In this document: piece after piece, positions 32,846 to 45,340 of the stretch
Numbering within the stretch: position 1 is the first letter of the stretch
Layout: the number at the start of each line of letters is the position of its first letter
Origin: Athripsodes cinereus
Lineage: Eukaryota > Arthropoda > Insecta > Trichoptera > Leptoceridae
Reading direction: 5' to 3'
Assembly: GCA_947579605.1 (NCBI GenBank)
Contig: OX388318.1
Location: 10,664,001-10,728,000 of the forward strand
Length of the DNA stretch: 64,000 nt
The notes under the pieces: model-generated
The model's database searches: none
What the model was told of the DNA's origin: nothing
Seen by the model: the letters and a program-made list of their open reading frames with translations, nothing else
Program-made: the position numbers and the translations under genes

Positions 32846-34134
32846 ATTTTTTTTTTTGAATAAATTTATCTTAAAAAACCTTCTGTTTTGTAACAACAGC
32901 TCATGTTTAAGCAGAGAAAGTCGAGGATCTGCGCTAAAAATCTTGAGTTTAAATTTTGTTGACAATCTATGTCTTCATAAAGGTTCAAGATTTTGTATAG
33001 TGTATCGAAAGGTGTTGGGAGTTGTGCAGTAGTTATGAAATTCAGAAACCATTATTACCTTTTCATATTTTAAGAAATGTATTTATAGCGGCAATATGTG
33101 CATTAATTTGCTGGTTACCCTATTTATAAAGATGCTCGTATACTCAAATAAATATTAAATAATTAAATGGTAATAAATTATGCAAATCAAGTTAAAAATA
33201 TAAATTGTGGGATATACAAAAAAATGAAGCTTTTTGTTAAATGATATTTAAAAATATAGGTAGCTTAATATTTGGGTGGTTGGTAAATAAATAGCATTTT
33301 TTGCGGCTACCCCGCCCTCTGTTAACGGAATTTATTTAAAAAAAAAAAATTAAAAAGTAATTGACTAGTTAAGATAAAATAACTATTTTATACAATGAAT
33401 CTTAAAATAAACGAAATCTCTTTGCACTAATTACTTAAAGAAAATAAATCTAGAAGTAGGGTTTAGTGGTAGAAATATGTAAAAATACATCCTATTTGCC
33501 TTCCCTCAAATGAAACAGAATGATATGCATACATAACATTTTGAAATCCCCCTCTTATACATACAATGTGTATTTTAAATTATTGACATTCCATTCATTT
33601 CAAATAATAATAATAATTTTAATTAGGTAGGTAGGAAAGCTAATAAAATATCATCCCTAATACAGTACACAATAATAAAATGTGGTACCTTGATGTAGGA
33701 ATCCATAATTATATTGGGTGGGTATCTTAATGCAAACGATCTCATCACCCTGCATTTAAAAAAAATATTTCAAAATTTACAATATACATATCCTTAATTA
33801 AGTTGAAAGATTATTTTGAAAGAGATCTGAAAGTACTTTAATTTTATCAAGTACCTACTTAAGATTTTTAAGTAAACCTTATGCTGTGTGTGGGACGTTT
33901 TCTTTCAATGATTTTTCAGTAACTGAATTTTATCCGCAAAAAAAACTATTCTAATTTCATCTTAGATAATATGTACATGGTTTATTAAAAAAATTAAAAA
34001 TATTCATTTATTTTATTATTTTATAATTATTAATATTGTACTAATCAGCTCGACTCTCGACAATCAATGGTTACATTGTGTTTTGTCTGTTTTTATTAAT
34101 TTTACTTATTTACAAACGTCTCAAGCCACACCAC
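32846..34134. other. AT-rich stretch including a LINE-like 3' terminus
   Basis: At 33295-33345, TTTGCGGCTACCCCGCCCTC and TGTTAACGG show the same terminal plan as the LINE hairpin family: stem GCGG/CCGC (33303-33315) followed by GCCCTCTGT. The rest is unassigned. Confidence 0.4.
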
Positions 34135-34194
34135 AAAAACACAACACAAAGTCACACATTGAACAAAAACACAACACAAAGTCACACATTGAAC
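34135..34194 (+). repeat. 30-bp tandem duplication
   Basis: Two perfect 30-base units follow each other, each AAAAACACAACACAAAGTCA followed by CACATTGAAC. A third unit is not present. The repeat happens to be in an open frame but there is no gene evidence. Confidence 0.9.
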
Positions 34195-34763
34195 CAAAAA
34201 AATTTGAGACAAGTGTTATCGTCTTCCAAATTGTATAAAAATAGAAATTTCTTTAACTATATTTAAAGTACTTTTCTCAACTGTCAAACATATTTGAGTA
34301 TAAAATATAATTTCTACTTAAATTTTATACCTAGTCCGATTTTGATTTAGCATATTAATATTATGTTTACGAGATGTAATACCGACGACAGGATCGGCAT
34401 TCTCATATTGCAGCAGTAGGTAGTAGTAAAATGACAAACAGGGGTGGATGAAGACGGCATCTCAAAAATAATAACAGTGACGAAATATTATTACTAACGT
34501 TTATTAAAACAAACAAAAACGTCATTACGAAAATGGAAAGAGTGACCCGTTGAATTTGACGGTAAAGTGTAGCTCTAGACTTTATGATGACAATGATGGT
34601 TGATAATAAAGATGAATAAAAAAATCTTTTAGAGTATAGTGAAAACATCAAATTAACACTCTGTTTGTCTCTTCATACCAGAATGGCATTTTCTATAAAT
34701 GGGAAAACCAGTGGGCTATTGAAATATAATAAGCATGTGAATTATTGTTCCTTCAAATATTGA
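34195..34763. other. AT-rich sequence without recognised feature
   Basis: Nothing assignable. Confidence 0.4.
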
Positions 34764-34940
34764 GTTCGTCGGTAGCCTAGAGGTAGAGTCTCGGCCTTGT
34801 AAACAAGGGGTTCGTGGTTCAATACTAGTTGCCGGTAAACTCCCCTTTCACGACACAAGCTTTTAGTAGCTTACTGTGAAAGGTGTATAAAGTTGTATTT
34901 GGGTTTATAACAAAACCCAGATATATCTTTAAAAAAAAAT
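34764..34940 (+). repeat. SINE family 2 copy
   Basis: Head TTCGTCGGTAGCCTAGAGGT keeps the A-box. The B-box is altered to GGTTCAATAC, which would weaken polymerase III transcription. The body AAACTCCCCTTTCACGACAC and TTGGGTTTATAACAAAACCC matches the 19.8-kb copy closely. It ends in nine A bases. Confidence 0.85.
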
Positions 34941-35449
34941 GAGTAGGATACTACATATATATACATAATGCTTAAAAAATATTATAATCATTTTGCATAG
35001 CAATAGAAATTTAAAAATTATATTCGACTCTCAAAGGTCAACTTAAATGCTGAAAAGAGAAGGAAAATAATATTATTTTTCGGTAGAAATACCTAATATT
35101 CTCATGGAATTTCATCGACACCCGAGATATATAGCTTGATGATTCAAAGTGGTCGTTGTTTTCAGAAAATATTTCATGACAACATGAGTACTGAAAATAC
35201 CTTTTCGCGATACAACATTCAGAGGAAATTCTTGTATTTAATTATAATTCTTATGAATATTGTCAAAAGGAATGATTAAATTTTACAGTGATTTCAGATT
35301 ACACGGTAATAAGAAAGAAAAACATTACTTGAGTGGTTGTTAGGTCATCTAGTCAAAAATCCAGATAAAAAGTAGACAAAGGGCTTCTAAGATTTGAGAT
35401 CGATGCAATAAACCCAAAACTTATGTAGGTCCATTGAGATGAAGGGACA
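34941..35449. other. Sequence upstream of the LINE
   Basis: No endonuclease-coding remnant was recognised, so the LINE appears 5'-truncated near 35450 and this stretch is the older flank. Confidence 0.4.
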
Positions 35450-35451
35450 AT

Positions 35452-36282
35452 GTGTGTGGAATGAATCGGCTACACGAGGACGCTGGTAAGATCTCCTGGC
35501 AAAATATCTATGCCTCTAATGACGTTAATTTTATGGTTGAGGAATTCAACAGCTCCTTAACTAGTCTCTATGACAAGCACGCCCCCATTAAATCCGTTAT
35601 TATGAGATACCCTCCTGCACCATGGTTATCAGATGATATTCGGAAGCTCATGGCTAGACGAGATCGGGCCAAGGTCAAATTTAAAGTTGCTAATACCCCT
35701 CTTAGATGGGAGAAATACAAATATCTACGAAACCGTTGCTCACAACTTTGTCGCCAAGCCAAAAAGGATTTTTTCCTTAGTAGCATTGGCTCATCCTCGC
35801 CTGGTGATACCTGGAGATTTCTGAAAAAATACGGCATGGGTAAACAGGGTAACTCAACCGAATCAGTTTCGATTGACCTCAATGAACTGAATCTCCAATT
35901 TTCTTCCCCGCCGGTTGAGATTGACCCCTCTGTTAGGACTACTTCTTTGGAAAAACTTAAGGGTGGGGAGTCTGTTGGTGAACCCTTTAAGTTTAGATTG
36001 GTCACTTTGGAGGAGGTTCGTAGAGCTCTTCAATCAATTAAGTCTACAGCCGTTGGGTGTGATGGTATCGGCTTAAAAATGATCAATCTCCTTTCAGACT
36101 ATGTCAGTCCAATTATAGTGTATATAATAAATTTTTCAATTTTTTCAGCTACATTTCCTACTCAATGGAAAAGAGCCAATGTAATTCCACTTGCAAAGGT
36201 CGGTACCCCATCTTCGCCCAAGGACTACCGGCCTATTTCAATTCTGCCCACTCTCTCCAAGGTTATGGAAATTATCTTCTAG
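35452..36282 (+). pseudogene. LINE ORF2, RT fingers part (frame 1)
   Basis: The 276-codon frame covers the pre-RT linker (YASNDVNFMVEEFNSSLTSL, APWLSDDIRKLMARRDRAKV) and then the start of the reverse transcriptase. Recognisable parts are FRLVTLEEVRRALQSIKSTA, the motif-1 region WKRANVIPLAKVGTPSSPKD and YRPISILPTLSKVMEIIF. It then hits a stop. The next conserved block continues in another frame, with roughly a dozen family residues missing between. A small deletion therefore broke the gene near 36275-36290. Confidence 0.85.
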
Positions 36283-36286
36283 CTAA

Positions 36287-37511
36287 CAATTTTCTAAATC
36301 GATTCCAATCCGGTTTTCGCAAGGGACATAGCACAACAACTGCTCTGCTTAAAATATCTGAGGATGTCAGGTCTGCTATGGAGGTAAGACAACTTACATT
36401 GCTGACACTTTTAGACTTTAGTAGTGCCTTCAATAGCGTAGATTTTGATATTCTACTGGCTCGATTGCAGACCCTAAATATTACTGGTGATGCCCTTCGT
36501 TGGATGAAGTCCTTCCTCGAAGGACGACATCAGAGGGTCTGTGTTGGTGACAGAGCTTCTGAGTGGGTAGGTCTTCAGGCGGGAGTTCCACAAGGTTGTA
36601 TACTTTCCCCTTTGCTCTTCTCTATTTTCATCAACCCAATCACTGAGCTTCTTCTGGGGTCTTATCACCTTTATGCTGATGACCTCCAACTATATATTCA
36701 CTTTGATCTAAATAGTGTTGATATTGCCTTTCACAATATGAATACCAATCTAGAGCATATCAGTCTATGGTGCAAAAACCATGGACTTCTGATCAATCCA
36801 TCGAAATCACAAGCGATTATCATCGGTAGCTCTAGGAATCTATCTTCTATCAATTCGGTTGCTCCCTTACCATCTTTAGTCTTGAATGACTCGACCATAC
36901 CTTTTTCTGACACAGTTAAAAATTTGGGTTTATTCTTCGATACTAAATTATCATGGTGGAAACAAATTAATGAAATCAGTAGAAAAGTATTTGCCTCACT
37001 ACATTCACTTAGAAGAATGCAAAACTTCGTTTCTGCAGATACCAAAAAACTACTGGTTCAGTCATTGATCCATCCTTTATTTGATTATGCAGATGTTTGT
37101 TATTTGGATCTTTCAGTTGACGGGTTGAATAAGTTGGAACGTCTTCAGAACACTTGCATCCGTTATATATTTGGTCTGAAGAAATTTGACCACATATCTG
37201 AATTTCGAGAGCTCCTTGGTTGGAAGTCCATTCCTCAACGCAGAAATATTCACACTCTTTGTCTTCTTCATAAGATTATCTATGATCCTTCTATCCCATT
37301 GTATCTTAAAGAAAGGTTTGAATTTTTGAATTCTCATGGGTTGCCTTTGCGATCATCTTCTAATAATCTCCTGGCTATCCCACCTCATCATTCAAGTTGT
37401 TACACAGATTCTTTTACAGTCCATGGCGCCAGATTGTGGAACCAGCTTCCATCAAAAACCCGAACTTGTACGTCTCTTTATACTTTTAAAAGGAAGATCA
37501 ATGGTTGCTAG
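36287..37511 (+). pseudogene. LINE ORF2, RT palm and C-terminus (frame 2)
   Basis: The frame from about 36287 reads LANNFLNRFQSGFRKGHSTT, motif A LTLLDFSSAFNSVDF, motif B GVPQGCILSPLLFSIF, and motif C YADDLQLY with both catalytic Asp intact. It then runs through GLLINPSKSQAIIIG and FSDTVKNLGLFFDTKLSW. The post-RT region includes LERLQNTCIRYIFGLKKFDH and ARLWNQLPSKTRT. It ends KRKINGC-stop. No further stops interrupt 400 codons, so the copy is fairly young. It cannot work without the upstream endonuclease. Confidence 0.88.
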
Positions 37512-38093
37512 TTATTTATGACGTTTATACATAGATTCATCCTAACATTTTTTTTTTTATTTTTTTTTTCTCTTCTTCACGTGTATTCATTCACGTTGAG
37601 CAGTCCTCCCCCCCTCCAACATGTGTGTTGCATTTCGCATTTACATATTTTTTTTTTAATTTGTTTATTTATTTTTCTTATATGTATTGCTATATTTACG
37701 GTACCTATGTATCTTAGTATCTATTTATATGTATGTATGTATTGTATTTATGGTATTTATTTTAATATCTATTTGTATGTATATATTAATTATTTGTTTA
37801 GTTATTTATTTTTAATACTTTTGGTAATTTATTTCTTAAGAGTATGTATTATATATTTATAGCTTATAATTTGGTTTCTATGTATCATTTTAAAGACTTT
37901 TTATAATTGTTTCCATTTTTTTATCATTGTTTACTTGTTTTACTTTATTGGGTTAGTTGGAAGATATCGCGTCCCTGCGATAAACTCGCCCATTGTGCAA
38001 AATATTTGTATATACCATGTTGTACCTAATCTCATTCTTTTTATTTAAATATTTTGTACAATAAAGTTTATTATTATTATTATTATTATTATT

Positions 38094-39775
38094 AATGAAT
38101 TGGTGTGAATTGGATGCAGATGACTCAGGATCGGATAACATGAGGTTAAGTGGAAGAAGATTTCTTTCGAAAGTGCGTAGGGTTATTTGAGAAAATTATA
38201 ATTATTTCATACTTAATATTAAGTTGTATTAAACAATTGTTTTTTACGTAAATTGATAATTTTTGGGTAATTGATATGGCTCAAAGAATGGAGGATGATG
38301 TAATGAAGAAAAACGCATGACAACTATTACAAGTGAAAGATTGAAGAACCGCAACAGTAGTTTGGAGAATTTGGACAATATTACATTGATGGAGGCCAAT
38401 ACTCGATATGACTTGCAGAGCCATCAAAGAGAAAGCAGGAGAAGTTAATTTAATTACTGATTATTATTTGGGATTATTCTGTTATCTTTCGTATAAACGG
38501 AGGTATTTTTCTATGTACATTGTGAATCCACCTTATCATAACATTAATTCCTTCTATTACCGCCACAGATATTTTCCCGAGTAGAGGAGCTGCTGTGGAG
38601 AGTGAAACGACAACGAACGTGATACAATAACAACAGTATCTAGTGCTGGTGTTTTTGTTTGCATGGATACGGAAATTAAACCTATAAAGTCCCCTACTAT
38701 CTACCTACAAGTCCTTTGTGTTGATGGCACCCCTAGCGGAATGCAAATATTACCTACTACATGCAGCATAACACAAGACCAAACACTAGGTGCAGAAAGT
38801 ATTATTATAGAACTAATAATATTGCTATGAACACTTGCATTTCTGACAGCCCTATACCGTAGTACTAAATTCAGAGAAAGTAGGTGTAAGAGTATGTATA
38901 TTCGAGAGATTGATTTTTTTTCCATATATTATTATGGTTACTGCAATTGTATCTTCTGTTCCTTGGAGTGCAGTGTCAGGTACCCCTGATGCTGACGATT
39001 AATTTGAAAATTTTGAATCTGTGTCTTACGCCTTTTGGATCAGTTTTCTCACTTACGTTGTACCAGTCAATTGCCGTAAAGTGCCCAGTTAGAATATTAA
39101 AAATATTATGTAAGTAATTTTGACCTTAACCTTTGACAACCAGACCTATCTGTGCTATTTTTACTGTTTATGTCCTATAAATTCTTTGTCATGTGATGTA
39201 ACTTAATGCCATACGATAAATAATAAATATGTAAGTAAGAAAACAATTTATGTTTTCTTCCCACTTTACAATGACCCTTATTTTTGCCCTCACTGTCTTC
39301 TATCCATCTCTATCGCACCAAGACATCTACCACAAATATAGTAGCCAGTGCAATTATTATGTGTACACACATGAGAAACATATAGATCGTCATCATCGCA
39401 TAAAAATATGATAATCAGGATGGGTGGTTCAATGTATAATTGAAGAACATAATATTTTAAAGTTATTCAATCTAGCTTTTTTACCTTATTGAAGAAGTTT
39501 CATATTTAAAGAATGATGGTTATAAATATTATAGTGACCAATTAATCAGAAATTCTGGGAATATATATACACTCCATTTAAAGTCCCCACCGTCTCCTGA
39601 ACTCCCTTGTTTAACGCTATAATGTCAGCTCTTAGTAAGAAATCAACCATTGTTTACTCGATTTAAAAAAAATGTGTTAAAAATCTATTTCAATCGATCC
39701 AATATGTAAAAATGTAGAAAAAGCAGCGGAATACATCGAAAATTTTAAGGCAGAAAAAATAGGGGCAGGTCTATA
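38094..39775. other. Unassigned stretch with possible LINE scraps
   Basis: Broken frames near 38100-38460 (for example GGQYSI and CRAIKEKAGEV) have the flavour of RTE-type LINE ends but are too short to call. The remainder shows nothing. Confidence 0.35.
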
Positions 39776-40079
39776 CTGCCCTGCTAAGTAAAAACACAGT
39801 AATTACCAAAACACATAGGTGTCAGAATCGCAGACCAAGTTTGAAACTACTTTTTGTGTTTATTTTTTCAAATACTAAAAAACAAACCTTCCACAGCCGT
39901 TGCAAATATCTAATAGTTAACTAATAGGAAAAATATTGAATATCTGAGATATTTGTGATGATTATGTTTTGTTTTTTAACACTTAATGTAAAAAATACAC
40001 ACAAAAGGTTTCAAACTTGGTCTGCGATTCTGACACCTATGTGTTTTGGTAATTACTGTGTTTTTACTTAGCAGGGCAG
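39776..40079. mobile_element. Palindromic MITE with about 75-bp TIRs, TA-flanked
   Basis: Ends CTGCCCTGCTAAGTAAAAAC and (rc) the same sequence are perfect inverted repeats that continue through CAGTAATTACCAAAACACAT, AGGTGTCAGAATCGCAGACC and AAGTTTGAAAC. TA lies immediately outside each end. Length is 304 bases with no coding potential. TA targeting suggests mobilisation by a Tc1/mariner-type transposase. Confidence 0.85.
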
Positions 40080-42004
40080 TATATTTTCGTTACCCCCATT
40101 TTTTTCTATTAATAAAAAAGTGAACAAATTAAAATATTAATCTAATAATTAACAAAATTAATATAATAATTAGTGACGCATATGTATATTTTTAAAGATA
40201 ATTTTAAAACTTCATTGTCACGCGACATTTTTTAATACTGTTGTTTATAGCATTAATTCACGAGGATGATTGAGATATCGCATAGAGGGAGTTATTTTTA
40301 TCTAGTATGTTTCACTATGCATTACGAAAATTATAATTAACCAAGGTAACAGTAAAACTTTGTATGAAAAAGGTACCTGTATACACTATGAAATGTGTGA
40401 AAGTACCTAGGTAAGTAACATTTCAACATTTTTTTACAAATAACTGTAAAGTTTGTGGTAAGAGTTTATAAGAGATTTAAATTCTTGCACCTTTATTCAA
40501 CCAATCAAAATAATTATGATGGGATAGGAAAAATGTATCCAAAATATGTTTTAATTTCTCCATAAAAAGACTTCTTTACTTTACTTGTTCCACGCAATAA
40601 ATATTAGTTTTGCTAACAAAACCTATACTTAGACCTATAGTCAGAAATGTTAGTTATAATAAGTTGAATTATATTTTAACGTTTTAATGCAAAAGGGATA
40701 AATAAAAATAAAACAATTTAAGTACGAAAACTGCAATTTTATGAAAAAAAGTATATCATACATTTTCAAAGGGATAAATGAAAATAAAACAATGAAAGTA
40801 CGAAAATTGCAATTTTATAAAAAAAGTACTACCTATATCATTAATTTTTCGGGCAAATATTTTAATACTTTTATTTTAAATTATGATAAATTCAACATTA
40901 AATTTTTACATTATGGCAAAAAATAAATATTATTTATTATCAAAATCCTCAAAATTGTCATTATGTTTTTCAAGAATATTCTACCTCTAGGGTTAATATG
41001 ATTAAGTTTTAACAACAAAATATTAATCTTAATTATTTAACTCAATTATCATAAAAATTCACACCAGTCTACTTAACTTATACAATATTTTATGTAAGTA
41101 TACAAATGTTTCAGATACCTTTGGTATATTATTTACTATTTATATACATTAGATGAAATAATCCGATGAAAAAATAAATGTAAATAAATATACTTAACAC
41201 CCCTGGGTGAGGAATTCGACACTGAGTTATACACATTTATAATACTTGATACAAATACATGAGGAAGTTCACTAATTTAAAAATGTGTGGAAAAAAATTT
41301 GTAAACTGTTTTATTATGTAAATATTATAATAATTCGTAGCTTAGCATACATACACGAAATATAAATTATTTTTAATATTTGTTTGGATATGTAGGTATT
41401 TATGTTTTAGATATAGCCTTAAAAATTTGGTGTTAGTTGCATATCCGACACTGACAAGGGAAAATATAGCAACTCCCTTATCGGAATCTATATTATAAGC
41501 GATGTTTTCCTTTTTCAAAAAAAAAATACTAGGTATTTATTTATTTAAAAAATTACTAATACTTATTTGTTGGGTAAGTGTTCCAAAATGTATTAATAAT
41601 ATAAATAATAAATGATAAATATGAAGAAAAAATTAATATTAATATCAAACCTATTTTAATTTTACATACTTGCTAAAAAAGACTCACATTTAAAACAATC
41701 TACATCTACAATATAGAGTTGAAGGTTGCCAACCATGGGTCCTGAATTTCTTTTTTTTTATTGGAACGGAGAAGACAAGATATTCTCTATCATCTTATTA
41801 TTGTACATGTACCTACCTATACTTCATCTCAAGTGCTTTCTGAGTTAGAGATTTAAACCATAATAAATATTTTCTAAATAGATCATGTCTTACATAGTAT
41901 ATCATTCTTATATACGACAAAACTAGATACAATAATTTACTCGTAGTAAGGTGCATATTGTTGCAACGAAAAGATAATATATTAAGGTTCATCTTAGTAT
42001 GAAT
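40080..42004. other. Very AT-rich stretch, no feature
   Basis: No coding frame with motif. Near 40690-40830 a phrase like GGGATAAATGAAAATAAAAC is imperfectly duplicated (about 105 bases apart). Otherwise nothing. Confidence 0.4.
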
Positions 42005-42104
42005 TAAATATGTTCTCTATTTCTGCACTATTACTAAATATGTTCTCTATTTCTGCACTATTACTAAATATGTTCTCTATTTCTGCACTATTACTAAATA
42101 TGTT
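42005..42104 (+). repeat. 30-bp minisatellite, 3.3 units
   Basis: Three identical 30-base units start at 42005, 42035 and 42065. Each reads TAAATATGTTCTCTATTTCT followed by GCACTATTAC. A 10-base partial fourth unit follows. Perfect identity implies recent expansion. Confidence 0.92.
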
Positions 42105-42929
42105 CTGCATGGGTTATCATCGCATGTTTTGATAGTTTTATTACTGCAATAACATGTTCACTTGATTTAAATTTATTAGTATTTTCACTCAGATTTATAA
42201 GCAAATCTTTTACATTGATATTGTGAATGTTTTGATATTTGATATGAATTAATATCAAACGCAATCATGCCGCTCTTTGCCGTAACATAAACTCGTATGC
42301 AAAACATAATTTTAGGCGGTATAAAAGCTTTAATTGAAAGAGATAATAACTTTCTACGTGCAAATTCATAGAAAATTCACTACATGTTTAAGCCCTTAAT
42401 TATTTTTAATTAATTTCCTTGTTTTTATTGTTGATTTAATTTGTTGTTATTTTCTTTTGAATTTTACTACCATGCTAAAATATAGATATGTGGTCTATAT
42501 TCTATGTAATATGAATTCTGAATTATTTACTGGTTTGATTTTTTATTCTTAAGTAAATAAATAATTTTATCATCGTGAGTAAGGAATTAAGTTAAAAAAA
42601 CTATTTTTCCTTAAATAAGTAATGATTCATAACTAAATTTTTCATTTTACTAAGTTGCTTTGTTCTGTGAATAAGTTAGAGTGGGAAATTGTTTGTTGAT
42701 AATGTTTTTCTGAGTTATGTCATTCGAGTTGACTTTGTGAAAAGATAATGTTAACATCTTACCTTTATAGCAATGTGTGTTAATGTAGAGGAATAGAAAA
42801 TTCATAAATTAGAATTCTATGAAAATAGAGACAAAACTACAAAATCAGTCAAAAGATAAGCTTCCTTATCTGGAACTGAGCAGGAAATGTTGGCTGATAT
42901 TTCGACTCAAATTTTTGATGTGGTAATGG
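42105..42929. other. AT-rich flank of the LTR element
   Basis: No gene or repeat recognised. Confidence 0.4.
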
Positions 42930-42933
42930 AGAT

Positions 42934-43587
42934 TGTCGTAGTTAAAAATAACAATAGATAATTATTAGAGTATTCCATATTAAAATTTACTTAGTTACCA
43001 TTTGACTTTTTTTTGAAGGAAAGAATCCCGCAAATATTAAATAAAACTCTATTTTGACTTCCGTTAAATTTCTCTATGTTGAACATCCTGTAACTAACTT
43101 CACTTGTCCCCTGCTCCTGGCCTCGGTAGCACCGGCCGACGCTTTTGCGTTGGGCGGTGGCTGGACCGAAAAGTAATAACTTGTGTTAAAAGTGCTAAAC
43201 AATAATTGAAACCTGTATCAAAATAAACTGTACATAGTGATAAGTGACTTGATTAATTTTAACTTAGAATTTGTTGTATAATATTAAGTGCTTGTGTAAA
43301 ATGTAACTGTGTGTCTGTTTGTGTTGAACCGGACAGTAATGATTTGAACCATGAATAAATATTTTGTTATTTAACTTAACTTCTGTTTTCTTTTGATCTA
43401 TGAAACCAAACTAAGAACTCTACAATTATCCCTGAACTGAGACTCAAGTTCTTCGACTGAATTAGCTGGACAATGTATAAAAAAGGTGGACTGGAGTCAG
43501 AGAAAGTTTTGGAGGGAAGTATAATGGAAAGTAGTTGTGAATAATTTGAGAACTAGTAAATAAAAGTGTACGAATAATGCGTCTACA
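42934..43587 (+). repeat. 5' LTR
   Basis: Starts TGTCGTAGTT and ends GCGTCTACA. A TATA-like GTATAAAAAA lies at about 43475 and AATAAA at about 43355, giving a plausible promoter and polyadenylation signal. A GC-rich block (CCGGCCGACGCTTTTGCGTT, near 43134) stands out. A tRNA-primer site should follow. TGACGCCTGCAACGTG at about 43592 is a poor match because it lacks the usual TGG start. Confidence 0.9.
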
Positions 43588-45009
43588 TAAATGACGCCTG
43601 CAACGTGTGGCCAGATTTGGTTTCATAGTGATAAATTCAGTGTAAAAATAGATACAATTAGTTTTGTTATGTGATAACCTAATTAAAATTTCGACGCATT
43701 AGAACATTCAAGATGGCCAACGCAATTGCGTTTTGCAACGTATCTTCTCGAGCCACGCCCGAAGACACGGCTCAATTCTAAAACGACTCAACTCACACGG
43801 TCAACACAGAACACGCAACGTCATGTTTCGTCTCTCCAACAAAAGTTTAAAAATAACAACGGTTACGAAGAATAAGTGAAAGATAAATATCAATTCTAGT
43901 TTTGAACGTTTTATAATAATAATAAAATAATTAAATACAGTTTTTTGCTAATAAATAAGTACAATTGTACGTTTGGTACTCAAGTAAAACAATATTAAAC
44001 AGTGCTAGATGATTTCAAGTTCCTTCGAACAATGACTTCAATGTCTGAATGAAACATAATTCAGACCAAATGTCCAAGAAGCGTTTCTCCAGTTGTTCTG
44101 CCTGTGAGGATACCCTGATACAGAGCCAAGCGGTGGATATTTTCAAGAGATGAATGAATGATGAGGCCATGTTCCAGCGTTTTTGATGACCGTAGAGCAG
44201 TTCCACTACAGATGTGAATACAACAAGTTAATATTCCGATAATTGTTCAACGTTCTTTTTGGTTACGTCATTGAAGGCTAGGTACCAAGGAAGGAAACAT
44301 CTATTGCGCCTGGAGAATCGTAATGTATTGTTATAGTTCTTTTTCTTTTCTCATCAAGATCCAGTGTGCAATTGGCAGTATTGCAAAGCAGTAATTGATT
44401 GTTGAAATGTCTCAAAATTGTACCAATGTTGTTGTGCCTACCTAGCTATACATAATAATAAGTTTGTATGTGTGGTAGCTTCTGATGGGGAATTTCATTT
44501 TGATGATAAATTTTTGTTTTGATTTTATCTTAAAGGTAGATTTGTGTCCTTGGTTGTGAATATTAAATTCGTTAAAAGAATTTTGAAACAATTAGAGTTG
44601 TAATGTTGATTCTATAGAGAACTTTTGAATGCAATATCATCTATGGTTTAATGCATAGTGAACTAGTGCTGGGATAAAATTATTAATACTTATATAGTGC
44701 TGGGACAAAGAGTTAAATTAATAATTAATTTTTTTTTGTGGAAATAATTTTTTGAACTAAGTTGAAATAAAATAATGTTAACCTTTCACAACCTTTAACG
44801 AATTTGAAAATGTAAGTACACTTAACCCTTTGTGGACGTTAAGTAACAATTGAAAATAAATGTAAATTTTTGTTTTGTAGCAATTGAATTTTGAACTTGT
44901 TGGTTTAACTCTTAGTGAACACGATTGAAATTGTTAACCCTCTGCGAACCGCAGTTGAATTTTTTGAAGTCAAGTAATTGAAATTCAACTGATTTTTTTT
45001 AATTTCAAA
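43588..45009 (+). other. Long LTR-element leader
   Basis: About 1.4 kb separates the 5' LTR from the first gag-like ATG. It has no coding frame of note. It would hold the primer-binding and packaging signals. I could not identify the packaging signal. Confidence 0.5.
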
Positions 45010-45192
45010 ATGTCTGAATACTTAATTACGCCCATCCCTCGGGTGGAAAAATCAAACACAAAAACATTGAAGCATGCTTTATCCCAAAGAGGTGTAGAAC
45101 CTGCGCAGTCACTTAATGATCTACGTGAACAATGTAAGGTATTTAATAACAAAATTTCAAATTGTCTGGAGAAGATCTTTTGTACAAAGTAA
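45010..45192 (+). pseudogene. gag-like N-terminal fragment
   Basis: ATG at 45010 opens MSEYLITPIPRVEKSNTKTL then KHALSQRGVEPAQSLNDLRE. The second part resembles the SAP-like or helical start of some insect Gypsy gag proteins. The similarity is loose. The frame stops after 60 codons, just beyond the deletion junction near 45165. It is the start of what should be a gag polyprotein of several hundred residues. Confidence 0.5.
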
Positions 45193-45340
45193 TGCTGGAA
45201 AGTATTTTTCAAAGAAATTAGCCCCTCGTTTTATAAAATCTCAGGTTACCCGAATCATATCCCCTTCTGTTTACGAGCTTCAAGATATAAATGATAAAGG
45301 TATAGGAAATTACCATGTTAAAGACATTATTAAAGTATAG
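45165..45340 (+). pseudogene. Integrase C-terminal remnant of pol
   Basis: In a second frame the sequence reads VWRRSFVQSNAGKYFSKKLA then PRFIKSQVTRIISPSVYELQ and ends GNYHVKDIIKV-stop. S-N/D-A-x-K-x-F-x-K-L-A-P-R-F and S-P-x-V-Y-E-L then H-V-K-D are the conserved chromodomain-proximal tail of Ty3/Gypsy integrases. Protease, RT, RNase H and the integrase core are all missing. Confidence 0.82.

Larger units (their letters stand above)
35450..38093 (+). mobile_element. CR1/Jockey-superfamily LINE, 5'-truncated
   Basis: About 2.6 kb remains. It comprises the linker before RT, a nearly complete RT and C-terminal region (in two frames), a 450-base T-rich 3' UTR and the terminal hairpin TATCGC/GCGATA (37965-37982). 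After CTCGCCCATTGTGCAAAAT comes ACAATAAAGTTTATT and an (ATT)n tail. The APE-type endonuclease expected upstream is missing. Truncated copies of the same 3' end lie at 1.44 and 58.35 kb. A short target duplication was not identified. Confidence 0.85.

Noticed and set aside
37518..37862. 114-codon hydrophobic frame after the LINE
   Set aside because: It lies in the T-rich LINE 3' UTR. Poly-pyrimidine sequence always translates into Phe/Leu/Ile-rich frames.
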